Shown piece after piece: positions 1 to 7,504 of a stretch of DNA of 20,361 bases (position 1 is its first letter; the number at the start of each line of letters is the position of its first letter). The notes under the pieces are model-generated. The model did not search any database, was not told the origin of the DNA, and saw only the letters and a program-made list of their open reading frames with translations. Source of the stretch: CAYSLC01 sp964431545 (GTDB lineage Bacteria > Desulfobacterota > Desulfobacteria > Desulfobacterales > JAABSP01); contig CAYSLC010000088.1 of NCBI GenBank assembly GCA_964431545.1, positions 1 to 20,361 of the forward strand, in the 5' to 3' direction. The position numbers were made by a program, and so were the translations under genes.

Positions 1-89
1 AAATCCCCATACCGCTTCGTCACCTTCTGAAATCGCACCATGGGTTTATCGTTTTCTTCGAGTTTCAGGGGGAAATCGTTGGCATTCAT
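1..89 (-). CDS. ABC transporter ATP-binding protein, N-terminal fragment (EhuA/GlnQ-like), cut by window edge
   Basis: Only the first 29 codons are inside the window. They read from an ATG at 89 as MNANDFPLKLEENDKP followed by MVRFQKVTKRYGD. The second part has the usual opening of an ABC ATPase (V-x-F-x-x-V-x-K-x-Y-G), just before the A-loop and Walker A region. The start lies 5 bases after the permease stop codon. An AAGGA ribosome-binding site sits 9 bases upstream, inside the end of the permease gene, so the two genes are translationally linked. By position it is the ATPase that powers the binding protein and two permeases upstream. The Walker motifs are outside the window, so the family call rests on context and these few residues. 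Confidence 0.8.
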   Translation of the reverse strand, partial: MNANDFPLKLEENDKPMVRFQKVTKRYGD

Positions 90-94
90 CGACA

Positions 95-781
95 CTAATC
101 CTTTGAATATAATTTTTTCATGCCCAGTGAAGCGCGAATCCAGTCTTCGAAACGACGGACAAACATGGCCATCGGCAGGGATATCGCCAAAAAGATTGCG
201 CCGACCAGGGTATAGGGTTCCAGGAAACGATAGGTTTCCGCGCCGATGGAGGTGGCCGCGTGAAACAGTTCCGTCACCCCGATGACCGACAACATGGGCG
301 TATCCTTAAATATGGCCACCAAATAATTGCCGAATCCCGGAATCACCGTGGGCAACGCCTGGGGGATGATGATTTTGTAGTAGATTCTCGTTGTGCTTAG
401 ACTCAAGGCGGTACAGGCTTCCCATTGCCCCCTCGGCACGCTGTCAAACCCTGAACGATAGACTTCCGACAGATAGGCGGCGTAATGAAGACCGATGGCG
501 ATCATGCCGGCGGTCCATGGTGAAAGGCGAACGCCGAATTGCGGGCCGACATAAAACACGAAAAAGATTTGCAGCACCAGGGGCGTGGACCGGACAAACT
601 CGACAAATTCTCTGACAACATAGGTCAGAATGCGAAACGGTGTCCGTTGCATCAATGCCAGGGCCAACCCGACAATCAATGCGATGAGATATCCGAAACC
701 CGCGGCAATCAGGGTGTTGACCGTCGCCTCGAGCAATCGCGGCAGAATCTCGATGGTAAAGTCCCATTTCCAGTCGAACAT
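95..781 (-). CDS. ehuD: Amino-acid/ectoine-type ABC transporter permease (EhuD-like)
   Basis: This is a 228-residue inner-membrane permease of the HisMQ/GltJK type (TIGR01726-like). It has about five hydrophobic segments and the cytoplasmic EAA loop around residues 130-160, with GQWEACTALSLS and then PQALPTVIPGFGNYL. The opening FDWKWDF..ILPRLLEA, the SEVYRSGFDSVPRGQWEA stretch and ETYRFLEPYTLVGAIFL resemble EhuD of the ectoine/hydroxyectoine importer as I remember it. That resemblance is the basis for the symbol; other polar amino-acid permeases are alternatives. It lies 4 bases after the preceding permease and 5 bases before the ATPase, so all three are one transcription unit. The ectoine-degrading eut/doe genes are not in the window, so ectoine itself is unproven as the substrate. 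Confidence 0.9.
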   Translation of the reverse strand: MFDWKWDFTIEILPRLLEATVNTLIAAGFGYLIALIVGLALALMQRTPFRILTYVVREFVEFVRSTPLVLQIFFVFYVGPQFGVRLSPWTAGMIAIGLHYAAYLSEVYRSGFDSVPRGQWEACTALSLSTTRIYYKIIIPQALPTVIPGFGNYLVAIFKDTPMLSVIGVTELFHAATSIGAETYRFLEPYTLVGAIFLAISLPMAMFVRRFEDWIRASLGMKKLYSKD

Positions 782-785
782 GGTC

Positions 786-1451
786 TTATCCCCTGCTCAG
801 TTTTCGTGACAGTTTGTTTTCAAGTGTCCGCATGCCGGGGGTAATGATTCCGCGGGCGATGATGTAGTAGATGATCAGGGCCGTTCCAAACGCCTGGGCG
901 GAAAGAAAGGTCGTTGAATTGATCTGTTTGGATTCAAACATCAAATCGGCGACTGAAATCAAAGCGACAAGGGCGGTTGATTTCAGCAATTCAATCAACA
1001 GGTTGCCCCAGGGCGGCAGCATGATGAGCAGCGCCTGGGGGAAGATGATTCTCCGCATCCTTTTGAAGGGCGGCATATTCAGCGCAATGGCGGCTTCGTA
1101 CTGGCCTTTGGGAACGGACTGGATCCCGCCCCGGACCAGTTCGGCCCCATACGCGCCGAGGTTGAGGCCCACCGCCAGAAAACCTGCGGTAAACTTGTCC
1201 AGGGTGACCCCGAAAAGCGGCAGCACAAAAAAAATCCAGTACATCTGAACGAGCAGCGAAGTGCCTCTGAACACTTCGATATACGCAATGCCCGCCCACC
1301 GAACCGGCAAAACCGGGGACATTTTCATGAATGCCGTCACCAGGGCGACGGCAATGGCCAGAACGGTTCCCAACGCCGCCTGCTCAATGGTCACAACCGT
1401 GCCATTGACAAATCTTGGGCCGTAGGTATTTAAAAAATCGAAAAACGTCAT
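786..1451 (-). CDS. ehuC: Amino-acid/ectoine-type ABC transporter permease (EhuC-like)
   Basis: This is the second permease subunit, 221 residues from the chosen start MTFFDFLNTYGPRF. That ATG has AAAGGA six bases upstream; a start ten codons earlier is open but has no comparable site. The EAA loop reads GQYEAAIALNMPPFKRMRR and then PQALLIMLPPWGNLLIELLK. FRGTSLLVQMYWIFFVLPLFG and LNLGAYGAELVRGGIQSVPKG closely resemble EhuC as I recall it. It pairs with the next permease to form the membrane pore. A 127-bp gap with two hairpins separates it from the binding-protein gene upstream, which is typical where binding protein is made in excess of permease. The family assignment is firm; substrate specificity is inferred. 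Confidence 0.9.
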   Translation of the reverse strand: MTFFDFLNTYGPRFVNGTVVTIEQAALGTVLAIAVALVTAFMKMSPVLPVRWAGIAYIEVFRGTSLLVQMYWIFFVLPLFGVTLDKFTAGFLAVGLNLGAYGAELVRGGIQSVPKGQYEAAIALNMPPFKRMRRIIFPQALLIMLPPWGNLLIELLKSTALVALISVADLMFESKQINSTTFLSAQAFGTALIIYYIIARGIITPGMRTLENKLSRKLSRG

Positions 1452-1509
1452 CGGTGATCCTTTTTTTAGGCGATCATCCAACCCCCTCCGAATCCTCCGG
1501 TTTTACATC

Positions 1510-1565
1510 GGGGGAAAGGCGCCAACGCCTCTCCCCCATGCACCGCGGGGCTTTGGCCGTGGTGC
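1510..1565 (-). promoter_or_regulatory. Two intercistronic hairpins between binding-protein and permease genes
   Basis: The first inverted repeat pairs 1510-1521 with 1526-1537 around a 4-base CCAA loop, with a single internal mismatch (1516/1531). The second pairs 1540-1548 with 1557-1565 around an 8-base loop, also with one imperfect pair. No T-run follows on the minus strand, so these look like mRNA-stabilising or attenuating structures rather than full terminators. Such hairpins downstream of periplasmic binding-protein genes are known to raise the ratio of binding protein to membrane subunits (malE-malF precedent). The function here is inferred from position. Confidence 0.6.
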
Positions 1566-1578
1566 GGGTCATCCCCAT

Positions 1579-2442
1579 TTACCGGTTTTTGCAGACATAC
1601 TCCGTCGTCACATCTTTGGGCAACTGAGATTCCGTATATCCGTAGGATGCGACATCTTTCATCATCTGCTCCGAGCCGATGTATTTTTCCAATGCCTTAT
1701 TGAATTCGGCCAAAAATTCGGTGTCGGTCTTTCGAAATCCGATGCCGACCCAGTTAAACGTCCATTTCGGATTTAGATTGGGGTCGGTGGGTTCGACGGC
1801 GCCGCCGCTTTCTTCAGCCAAATGGACGGCGCTGAAATAGGTGACGCCGCCGGCATCCGCGCGACCGGCCTTAACCGACGCCAAAATTTCCGTATTGCCG
1901 GGCACGGTCATGATGTTTTCTTCCGGAACCCCGGCTTTTTTGGCGTTGGGTATCGTGCTGTAACCGGAACCCGTAACCAGGATCGCCCCTTTTTCCTTTA
2001 TGTCACTATAACTGTGAATGCCTTTGGGGTTGCCCTTGGGAACGATGAAACATTCGCCGAACACACCGATCGGTTCCGAAAAATTGACGTTTTCACATCG
2101 CTTTTTCAAGATATACATTCCGCCGGTAATGAGATCGAAACGGTTGGCCTTTAAGCCCGGTATCAGCCCGCCCCAGTCGGTGACAACCGGTTCAATATTG
2201 GTGTAGCCCATGACCTTCAGTATGCCGATGGTGATCACATTGGCGAAACCGAGCGGTTTCTGATTCTCCCCCGGATACGCCCAGGGGGCTTCATTGGCAA
2301 AACCCAGCCGGATGGTTTTCCCATCGTCGATGCGATCCGTTATGGAATCCGCCCACGTCAGGGACGCGAAACCGCACAAGATCATGAAAACCAGCATTGC
2401 CAACGATGTCCGCTTGAATGTCGTGTTACGTCTGATGCCCAT
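1579..2442 (-). CDS. ehuB: Periplasmic solute-binding protein, family 3 (EhuB-like)
   Basis: The protein has 287 residues and captures the solute in the periplasm for the two permeases. The start MGIRRNTTFKRTSLAML was chosen because AAAGGAGAGAGCA precedes its ATG; an upstream ATG nine codons earlier lacks this. Residues 1-32 form a signal peptide: a basic start, a hydrophobic core and a cleavage site near LTWA-DS. The mature part has the SBP_bac_3 pattern: IRLGFANEAPWAY, WGGLIPGLKANRFDLITGGM and FSEPIGVFGE. The GFANEAP and WG.LIPGLK.RFD stretches with the downstream R-C pair match EhuB, the ectoine/hydroxyectoine receptor, in my recollection. The URO-D-type gene 87 bases upstream suggests the ligand could instead be a methylated amine or betaine-like solute. 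Family is secure; ligand is inference. Confidence 0.9.
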   Translation of the reverse strand: MGIRRNTTFKRTSLAMLVFMILCGFASLTWADSITDRIDDGKTIRLGFANEAPWAYPGENQKPLGFANVITIGILKVMGYTNIEPVVTDWGGLIPGLKANRFDLITGGMYILKKRCENVNFSEPIGVFGECFIVPKGNPKGIHSYSDIKEKGAILVTGSGYSTIPNAKKAGVPEENIMTVPGNTEILASVKAGRADAGGVTYFSAVHLAEESGGAVEPTDPNLNPKWTFNWVGIGFRKTDTEFLAEFNKALEKYIGSEQMMKDVASYGYTESQLPKDVTTEYVCKNR

Positions 2443-2529
2443 TGCTCTCTCCTTTCGATGATGACCCATTCATGTTGTTGCCCATTTCCCAATGCCCCTA
2501 TGCAAAACCGCAATGAATTTTCCGCGCGG

Positions 2530-3741
2530 TTATGCGCCGTAGGTTTTCGCGGTTCTGAACGCGGCCAAAATGTTTTCAACCGGCACGCCGTGGGTAATGT
2601 TGTGGACGACCGAGAAGACGAATCCGCCTCCAGGCGCCATGATGTCGATGCACCGTTTGACCTCGTCGGACACCTCTTGCGGCGTTCCAAACGGCAAGGT
2701 TCTCTGGGTGTCGACGCCCCCTCCCCAAAAGCAGAGATCCGATCCGAAATCCCGTTTCAATTGGGCGAGGTCCATGTGGTTTGCCGTGTATTGAACAGGG
2801 TTCAGAATATCGACGCCGATTTCAATGAAATCGGGAATGACCGACGAGACCGAACCGCAACTGTGCAGCAACAGCTTCGCGCCGGTCTTTTTCTTGATGT
2901 GCTGATACAGTTTTCGGTGGAACGGTTTGATCTGCTTTCGATACGTTTTCGGGCTGACCCAGGTGGTGTTCTGCATGCCGATGTCGTCGCACACCTCGAT
3001 GATGTCCACGTGTTTGTAGACCGTATCCGCATACCGATCGAACGCCGCTATATGGGCCGCCAGCAGGCGGTCCATCACCGCTTCCGCCATGGCCGGCCAC
3101 CCCGCCAGATCCAGAAGAAACTGCGACCAGCCCCTCAGAAACTGTCCCGCCTGAAAAATATGTCCGGCGAAACACCCCACTAAAGCCCGGTCGTTGTGGG
3201 CGCGGATCTGTTGGACGGTCTGCTCAAGGTCCGCCAGCGGCATGTCGCACCACTCCGGTCGGTCCATGCCGTCGAATTCATGCGGATAATCCTTTATTTC
3301 TTCCACATCGCGGATATGCGCCAGCGGGTGGCAGCAGATATCGTAATAGAGCCCCTCGTGCGGCATCTTCAGGCAGGCCTGCCCCTGCCGGTTCATCACA
3401 ACCTGATCTTTGTTGGGCAACGTCCGGGGTAAAAACCGGGCCGGATACTGGGCCGGGGTCCCGTCATGGGCCTCGCCGTCCCGCCATGCCGCCGGGAGAT
3501 GCCAGATCACCTTGGCGTCCGACCCCATGGCGTCGGCGACGTTGTCATCCACAATGACGACCTGCTGGCAGATATCGACGATTCTGTAGGGCGCGGCATC
3601 GATCTCTAACGCCTTGCACAATTGATGATACGGCCCGATGGCGATGGTGCTGCAGTCGGTGCCGCCCAGATCGATGGGCAACCGGTCCGGTTCTTTGTGT
3701 TCAACTGTGTCGAGGATTCTTTCCCGTGAGGTCGATTTCAC
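2530..3741 (-). CDS. URO-D/MtaA-family protein, probable corrinoid methyltransferase
   Basis: The product has 403 residues from a GTG start at 3741, preceded by AGGA seven bases upstream. It then begins KSTSRERILDTVEHKEPDR, the common opening of this family. A GTG 17 codons earlier (3792) is possible but lies in the operator region. Family hallmarks are RLPIDLGGTDCS, the HSC pair near residues 293-295, WGGGVDTQRTLPFGTPQEV and FSVVHNITHGVP with a His near 380. In MtaA-type proteins an H-x-C plus one more residue binds the zinc that activates the thiol methyl acceptor. Here the third ligand could be His rather than Cys. Biosynthetic HemE is unlikely given the transporter neighbours. It probably moves a methyl group to or from a corrinoid or thiol cofactor during breakdown of the imported solute. 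The methyl donor and acceptor cannot be read from sequence. Confidence 0.75.
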   Translation of the reverse strand: MKSTSRERILDTVEHKEPDRLPIDLGGTDCSTIAIGPYHQLCKALEIDAAPYRIVDICQQVVIVDDNVADAMGSDAKVIWHLPAAWRDGEAHDGTPAQYPARFLPRTLPNKDQVVMNRQGQACLKMPHEGLYYDICCHPLAHIRDVEEIKDYPHEFDGMDRPEWCDMPLADLEQTVQQIRAHNDRALVGCFAGHIFQAGQFLRGWSQFLLDLAGWPAMAEAVMDRLLAAHIAAFDRYADTVYKHVDIIEVCDDIGMQNTTWVSPKTYRKQIKPFHRKLYQHIKKKTGAKLLLHSCGSVSSVIPDFIEIGVDILNPVQYTANHMDLAQLKRDFGSDLCFWGGGVDTQRTLPFGTPQEVSDEVKRCIDIMAPGGGFVFSVVHNITHGVPVENILAAFRTAKTYGA

Positions 3742-3775
3742 TGATGGGTCCTGTGGGTGAGGGGGTTTTGGAACG

Positions 3776-3810
3776 GTCACTATTTGTGACACGAAGTCAT
3801 TATTTGTTAA
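3776..3810. promoter_or_regulatory. Candidate operator: inverted repeat plus 20-bp-spaced half copy
   Basis: GTCAC-TATTT-GTGAC at 3776-3790 is a perfect 5-bp inverted repeat with a 5-bp spacer. The same layout recurs at 3796-3810 as GTCAT-TATTT-GTTAA, so GTCAYTATTTGT is repeated with a 20-bp period, about two helical turns. It lies in the control region between the divergent URO-D and flavoprotein genes, 35-70 bases upstream of the chosen URO-D start. A perfect TTGACA hexamer on the minus strand is at 3838-3833, followed 17 bases on by a poor -10; an AATAAT hexamer on that strand (3804-3799) overlaps the second copy. A dimeric repressor or activator binding on one DNA face is a reasonable reading. 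No regulator gene is visible. Confidence 0.55.
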
Positions 3811-3882
3811 AATGCCATGTTTTGATTTTCCTTGTCAAGCCTTTTTTTCAGATGTCATCCGGGAAAGGGGATAAAGCTGATC

Positions 3883-3911
3883 AAGACATTCCTGATCGAT
3901 TATGCTATAAA
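3883..3911 (+). promoter_or_regulatory. Candidate sigma70 promoter for the flavoprotein gene
   Basis: AAGACA at 3883-3888, 17 bases, then TATAAA at 3906-3911, with TG at the extended -10 position. It matches four of six bases at -35 and five of six at -10. A transcript starting near 3918 would leave about 67 bases before the ATG at 3985. This is a visual match only. Confidence 0.5.
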
Positions 3912-3984
3912 GTAGCGGCCATGGAAATCGAAACCACTTGACGGACGAAATGTGCCAAAAAACAGAAAAAACGCCGGTGATCTA

Positions 3985-5412
3985 ATGACCTTATCATGGG
4001 ATCAATATACAGATGTCGTTGTCATCGGAAGCGGTGCCGCCGGTTTGTCGGCGGCCCTTGAAGCCGGGCGGACAGGGGCATCCGTCGCTGTATTCGAGAA
4101 GATGAAGGTCACCGGCGGGAATACGCGCATCAGCGACGGGTGCCTGTCGGCCCCGAACAATTTTCTGCAGAAGCGCTTTGGCGTCGAAGACTCGCCGGAA
4201 TTGTTCTCCGAAGATATGATGAAAGCCGGATTGGGGTTGAACGGACCGGAACTCGTCAGCGTCTTCGCGGAAAACGCCTCGGACGCCGTCGACTGGACCC
4301 GGGAGATGGGGGTTCAGTATCTGGATCGACTGGATCGATTCGGCGGTCACTCCGTGGCTCGGGGCGTTACCATCCGGAACAACGCCGGCGTCGATATCAT
4401 CAAGGCGCAGGTCGAAACGTTGCGCCGGATGGGCATAACCATCAAGACCCGTTGCGCTCTGGAGGAGTTGATCACCGATGCGGACGGAACCGTGCTCGGC
4501 GTTCGCATCCGATCCGGCAATGGGGCATCCACCGATGCCGGAAGCGGCCGGAAGCACATCCGGGCGCGCCGCGGGGTCGTCATGGCCACGGGCGGATTCG
4601 GCCATGACGTTGCGTTCCGGATGCGCCAGAACCCCCGACTGGATGACGCCGTCTCTTCCACCAACCATAAAGGGGCCACGGCGGAAGGCCTGATCGCCGG
4701 CCTGAAGATCCACGCCATGCCGGTCCACCTGTCCTGGATTCAACTGGGGCCTTGGGGATGCGCCGATGAAGTCGGTTATGGCGGAGCGGCCCGGTTTGTG
4801 TCCTACTGCATTTATCCGGCCGGCATCCTGGTCGATCCGGCGACCGGCCGCCGCATCGTCAATGAATGGGGGGACCGACGACAAAGAAGTGACGCCATCT
4901 TCAACACCGGCGGTCCCTGCATTGGCGTTGTGGATTCGAAGGGTGCCCAACGGGACGCCGACAGCCTGGATCACTGTCTGAAAACCGGCAAAGTCCGCAG
5001 GTTTGACACCAATCGAAAACTGGGGGAAGCGTATGGAATGCCTCCCGGCGCCCTGGAAAGGACCGTGACGGATTACAACAGACAGCTCCAAGAAGGGGCG
5101 ACGGACCGTTTCGGAAAACCCCTTGGCCGGGATGCCACTGCCGTCGATGCACCACCTTTTTATGCCGCCAGGCTATGGCCGAAGGTTCACCACACCTCCG
5201 GGGGGCTCGGCATCGATGCCAGGGCGCAGGTCATCGATCTCCATGGTCGGCCCATACCGCGCCTCTATGCCGCGGGGGAGGTCGCCGGGGGCATCCATGG
5301 CGCCAGCCGTCTCGGCGGCTGCGCCTTGCCGGAATGCATCGTGTTCGGGCGCATCGCCGGACGGGAAGCCGCGATGATGAAACCGCTGCCGGATGATGGC
5401 GATCGGACGTAA
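3985..5412 (+). CDS. FAD-dependent oxidoreductase of the fumarate reductase/flavocytochrome c family (cytoplasmic, single domain)
   Basis: The product has 475 residues from the ATG at 3985, with GGTGAT just upstream; a GTG eleven codons earlier (3952) is the alternative. The FAD-binding Rossmann motif is DVVVIGSGAAGLSAALEAG, residues 10-28. GVVMATGGFG, the HHTSGG motif near residues 402-407 and the closing LYAAGEVAGGIHGASRLGG are all family features. Arg298 in VNEWGDRRQRSDAI aligns with the catalytic proton-transfer arginine of Shewanella fumarate reductase (Arg402 in Fcc3). The usual substrate-binding Q-x-H-P-T is replaced by IQLGPW, so fumarate is probably not the substrate. There is no signal peptide, haem CxxCH or FMN domain, so it acts in the cytoplasm with an unknown electron carrier. 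It likely reduces or oxidises an unsaturated acid derived from the solute imported by the neighbouring transporter; that link is inference from the divergent layout. Confidence 0.85.
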   Translation: MTLSWDQYTDVVVIGSGAAGLSAALEAGRTGASVAVFEKMKVTGGNTRISDGCLSAPNNFLQKRFGVEDSPELFSEDMMKAGLGLNGPELVSVFAENASDAVDWTREMGVQYLDRLDRFGGHSVARGVTIRNNAGVDIIKAQVETLRRMGITIKTRCALEELITDADGTVLGVRIRSGNGASTDAGSGRKHIRARRGVVMATGGFGHDVAFRMRQNPRLDDAVSSTNHKGATAEGLIAGLKIHAMPVHLSWIQLGPWGCADEVGYGGAARFVSYCIYPAGILVDPATGRRIVNEWGDRRQRSDAIFNTGGPCIGVVDSKGAQRDADSLDHCLKTGKVRRFDTNRKLGEAYGMPPGALERTVTDYNRQLQEGATDRFGKPLGRDATAVDAPPFYAARLWPKVHHTSGGLGIDARAQVIDLHGRPIPRLYAAGEVAGGIHGASRLGGCALPECIVFGRIAGREAAMMKPLPDDGDRT

Positions 5413-5731
5413 ACGCCGTCCATCCCAGGCACGGGAAGATCAGATGCTGTCACAACTCATCCAGTACGCGCGCAGGAATGGCGCAACCCAAACCCGGGAC
5501 GAACGCTTCTATCGCCTTGTCCGGTATCCAGTCCCTGGTGATCCCGTGCCCTGCCATAAAACATACGGTGAAGTTGAATCCCCGGCGGAGACGATCGAAA
5601 CGGAAACCCCGGTCGAGCTTCACGATGCGCCATTTTGAACCGACCGCAACACATAGTGGCTTTGGGCGTCAAGTGCATCGCCAGGTTCACCCAAAAAAGC
5701 GGCGGAAGCCAAAATCTCAGCTTGTCGGACT
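5413..5731. other. Intergenic stretch between convergent genes; one doubtful small ORF
   Basis: About 320 bases lie between the flavoprotein stop and the stop of the AsnB-like gene on the other strand. A 64-codon plus-strand frame (5444-5638, beginning MLSQLIQYARRNGATQ) has GGAAG a few bases before its ATG. A 57-codon minus-strand frame from a GTG, ending IPARVLDEL, overlaps it. I recognise neither. They read each other's complement, so at most one is real. I see no clear terminator hairpin with a T-run. It may be a decayed gene remnant. Confidence 0.3.
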
Positions 5732-7501
5732 CTATTTCCCCTCCACCATCTGCTCATACCAGTGAACGAAGGTCAGCAGCATCCACAGCTTCAGCCCGTG
5801 GCGGGCCCCGTGGATTTCGTGGTGGTCGTATTTCAGGAGTTTGCGCACATAATCGACATTGAACAACCCCATGGCCTTCAGCCGCCGTTTGCCGAGCATC
5901 CGGCGGGCGTAGCGGCGCATCTCGCCCTGGAGCCAGAACCGGACCGGCACCATCATCCCCGATTTGGGCCGATCGACGATGGGGCCCGGCAGGATGTCCC
6001 TCACGGCCCGCTTCAAGACCCCTTTCTCCACATTCCCCATGAGTTTCAGCTCCGGCGGACACATCATGCTGGTTTCGATGATCCGTTTGGAAAAGAGCGG
6101 CGGCAGGGCGAGGACCCCATTGGCAGCCGTCATTTTCTCCACCTTGACCAGGATCAGGTTGGCCCCCTTGAGCCGGATGTTAATGGCCATGAGCTTGTTG
6201 ATGAACCGGCGGGGCGGGTTGTGCCGGAAAAAGGGCGCGAGGATGGCGGTCAGGGCCTCTTCGCCGCCGGCGGCGCGCCAGACCTCCGGGGTCAGGATCT
6301 GCCGGAGGTCGGTGAAACACTTCCGGTAGGTGAGCAGGTAGGTCCGTTCCAGCCAGGCGTCGGCCGGTTCGTCGGGCAGGGGGCCGTAGAGGGAGGCCAG
6401 CATCATGGGGATGTTTTTGGGGCCGCCGAAACAGGGGTCGCCCCCCTCGCCGTTGAGGACCACGTCCGTGACCTCCGAGGCGGCCTCGGCCATGAGGTAG
6501 TTGGGTACGGTGATGGGATCGCCGATGGGGTCGTCCAGCCGCCAGATGATCTCCCGCATGCGGCGGATGAACCGCTTGGGCCGGATCTCCACCCAGGTAT
6601 GATCGGTCCGGTACCGGTCCACCATCATCTGGACGAATTCGTTCTCGTTGGCGTACGCCGGTCCGAAATGGACGGAAAAGGTCTTGAGGGGGGCGCCGGG
6701 GTGCTGCAGGGCCGCATGGGCCAGCACCGCACTGGAATCGACGCCGCCGGACAGGAAAACCCCCGGCGGCCGGTCACTCGCCCGGCCGCATTCCCGGACC
6801 GAGGCATCGAGATCCGACGCGACCCGGCGGACGAGGTCGACGGCGGGCATCGCGGCCGCGTCGCCGGGTTCCAGCCCTTCGAATTCGAAATGGCGGCGGG
6901 TCGTGACCCGGCCGTTCCGCCATTGAAGCAGGGTTCCCGGCTGCAGTTCGAAGATCTCCTCGAACATGGTCCGTTCGCCGGGAATGAAACTGAAGGTCAG
7001 GTATTCGGGCAGCGCGCCGATGCGCATCCGGCGGGGAACCGGCGGGTCGGCGAACAGCGCCTTGATTTCACTGGCGAAGAGGAGCCGGCCGGCGTGATGG
7101 GTCCAGTAGACCGCCTTGACACCGGCGGGGTCCCGGATAAGGAAGAGGGTTCCGTCGGTGGCCAGCGCCGCCGTGAACGCGCCCTCCAGTGCCGTCAACC
7201 CGTTTTGGGGGGTTGCGGCCAACCCGGCCAGGATCGACTTCACCGAATCGGCCTCATAAAGGGCGCCCGCGTTGAAAAACACGCCCGCATGGCCGAATAC
7301 CGCCCGGGGTTCGGTCAGCTCAGCGATCTGGGGTTCCCGGTTCCACCCGGCCCGGCCGTGGCCGATTTCCACGAACACATCCTCGCCCCACCGGGCCGAT
7401 GTCCGCTCCCATCCCGCCTTGCAGCGGTGGCCCAGCCGGTCGGCCATCCGATCCATCAGCCCCGGTGCCGGTTTGCCGATATAGCCGAAAAGGCAGGCCA
7501 T
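5732..7501 (-). CDS. Asparagine synthetase B-like protein with degenerate glutaminase domain
   Basis: The product has 589 residues in the AsnB layout: an N-terminal Ntn-hydrolase (class II glutamine amidotransferase) domain, about 1-200, then an ATP-pyrophosphatase ligase domain. The ligase half looks intact: the PP-loop SGGVDSSAVL is at 251-260 and GEGGDPCFGG at 351-360. The glutaminase half is odd. The protein begins Met-Ala-Cys, so Met removal would leave Ala, not the catalytic Cys, at the N-terminus. The usual HRGPD and NGEIYN motifs are replaced (HRCKAG; HAGVFFNAG). DPAGVKAVYW keeps the DP-x-G core. It may use free ammonia or another amine, or adenylate a carboxylate for a different amide bond, as in beta-lactam synthetase relatives. 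Its start is 3 bases after the stop of the upstream membrane-protein gene. Free asparagine synthesis is possible but not favoured. Confidence 0.8.
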   Translation of the reverse strand: MACLFGYIGKPAPGLMDRMADRLGHRCKAGWERTSARWGEDVFVEIGHGRAGWNREPQIAELTEPRAVFGHAGVFFNAGALYEADSVKSILAGLAATPQNGLTALEGAFTAALATDGTLFLIRDPAGVKAVYWTHHAGRLLFASEIKALFADPPVPRRMRIGALPEYLTFSFIPGERTMFEEIFELQPGTLLQWRNGRVTTRRHFEFEGLEPGDAAAMPAVDLVRRVASDLDASVRECGRASDRPPGVFLSGGVDSSAVLAHAALQHPGAPLKTFSVHFGPAYANENEFVQMMVDRYRTDHTWVEIRPKRFIRRMREIIWRLDDPIGDPITVPNYLMAEAASEVTDVVLNGEGGDPCFGGPKNIPMMLASLYGPLPDEPADAWLERTYLLTYRKCFTDLRQILTPEVWRAAGGEEALTAILAPFFRHNPPRRFINKLMAINIRLKGANLILVKVEKMTAANGVLALPPLFSKRIIETSMMCPPELKLMGNVEKGVLKRAVRDILPGPIVDRPKSGMMVPVRFWLQGEMRRYARRMLGKRRLKAMGLFNVDYVRKLLKYDHHEIHGARHGLKLWMLLTFVHWYEQMVEGK

Positions 7502-7504
7502 GGG

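Noticed and set aside
2530..3741. Uroporphyrinogen decarboxylase (HemE) for haem synthesis
   Set aside because: The protein has an H-x-C zinc-type motif and the TSRERILDTVEHKEPDR opening of the methyltransferase branch, and sits with a transporter rather than haem genes.
3776..3810. CRP/FNR binding site
   Set aside because: The arms are GTCAC...GTGAC, the reverse of TGTGA...TCACA; the only CRP-like reading has a 7-base instead of 6-base spacer.
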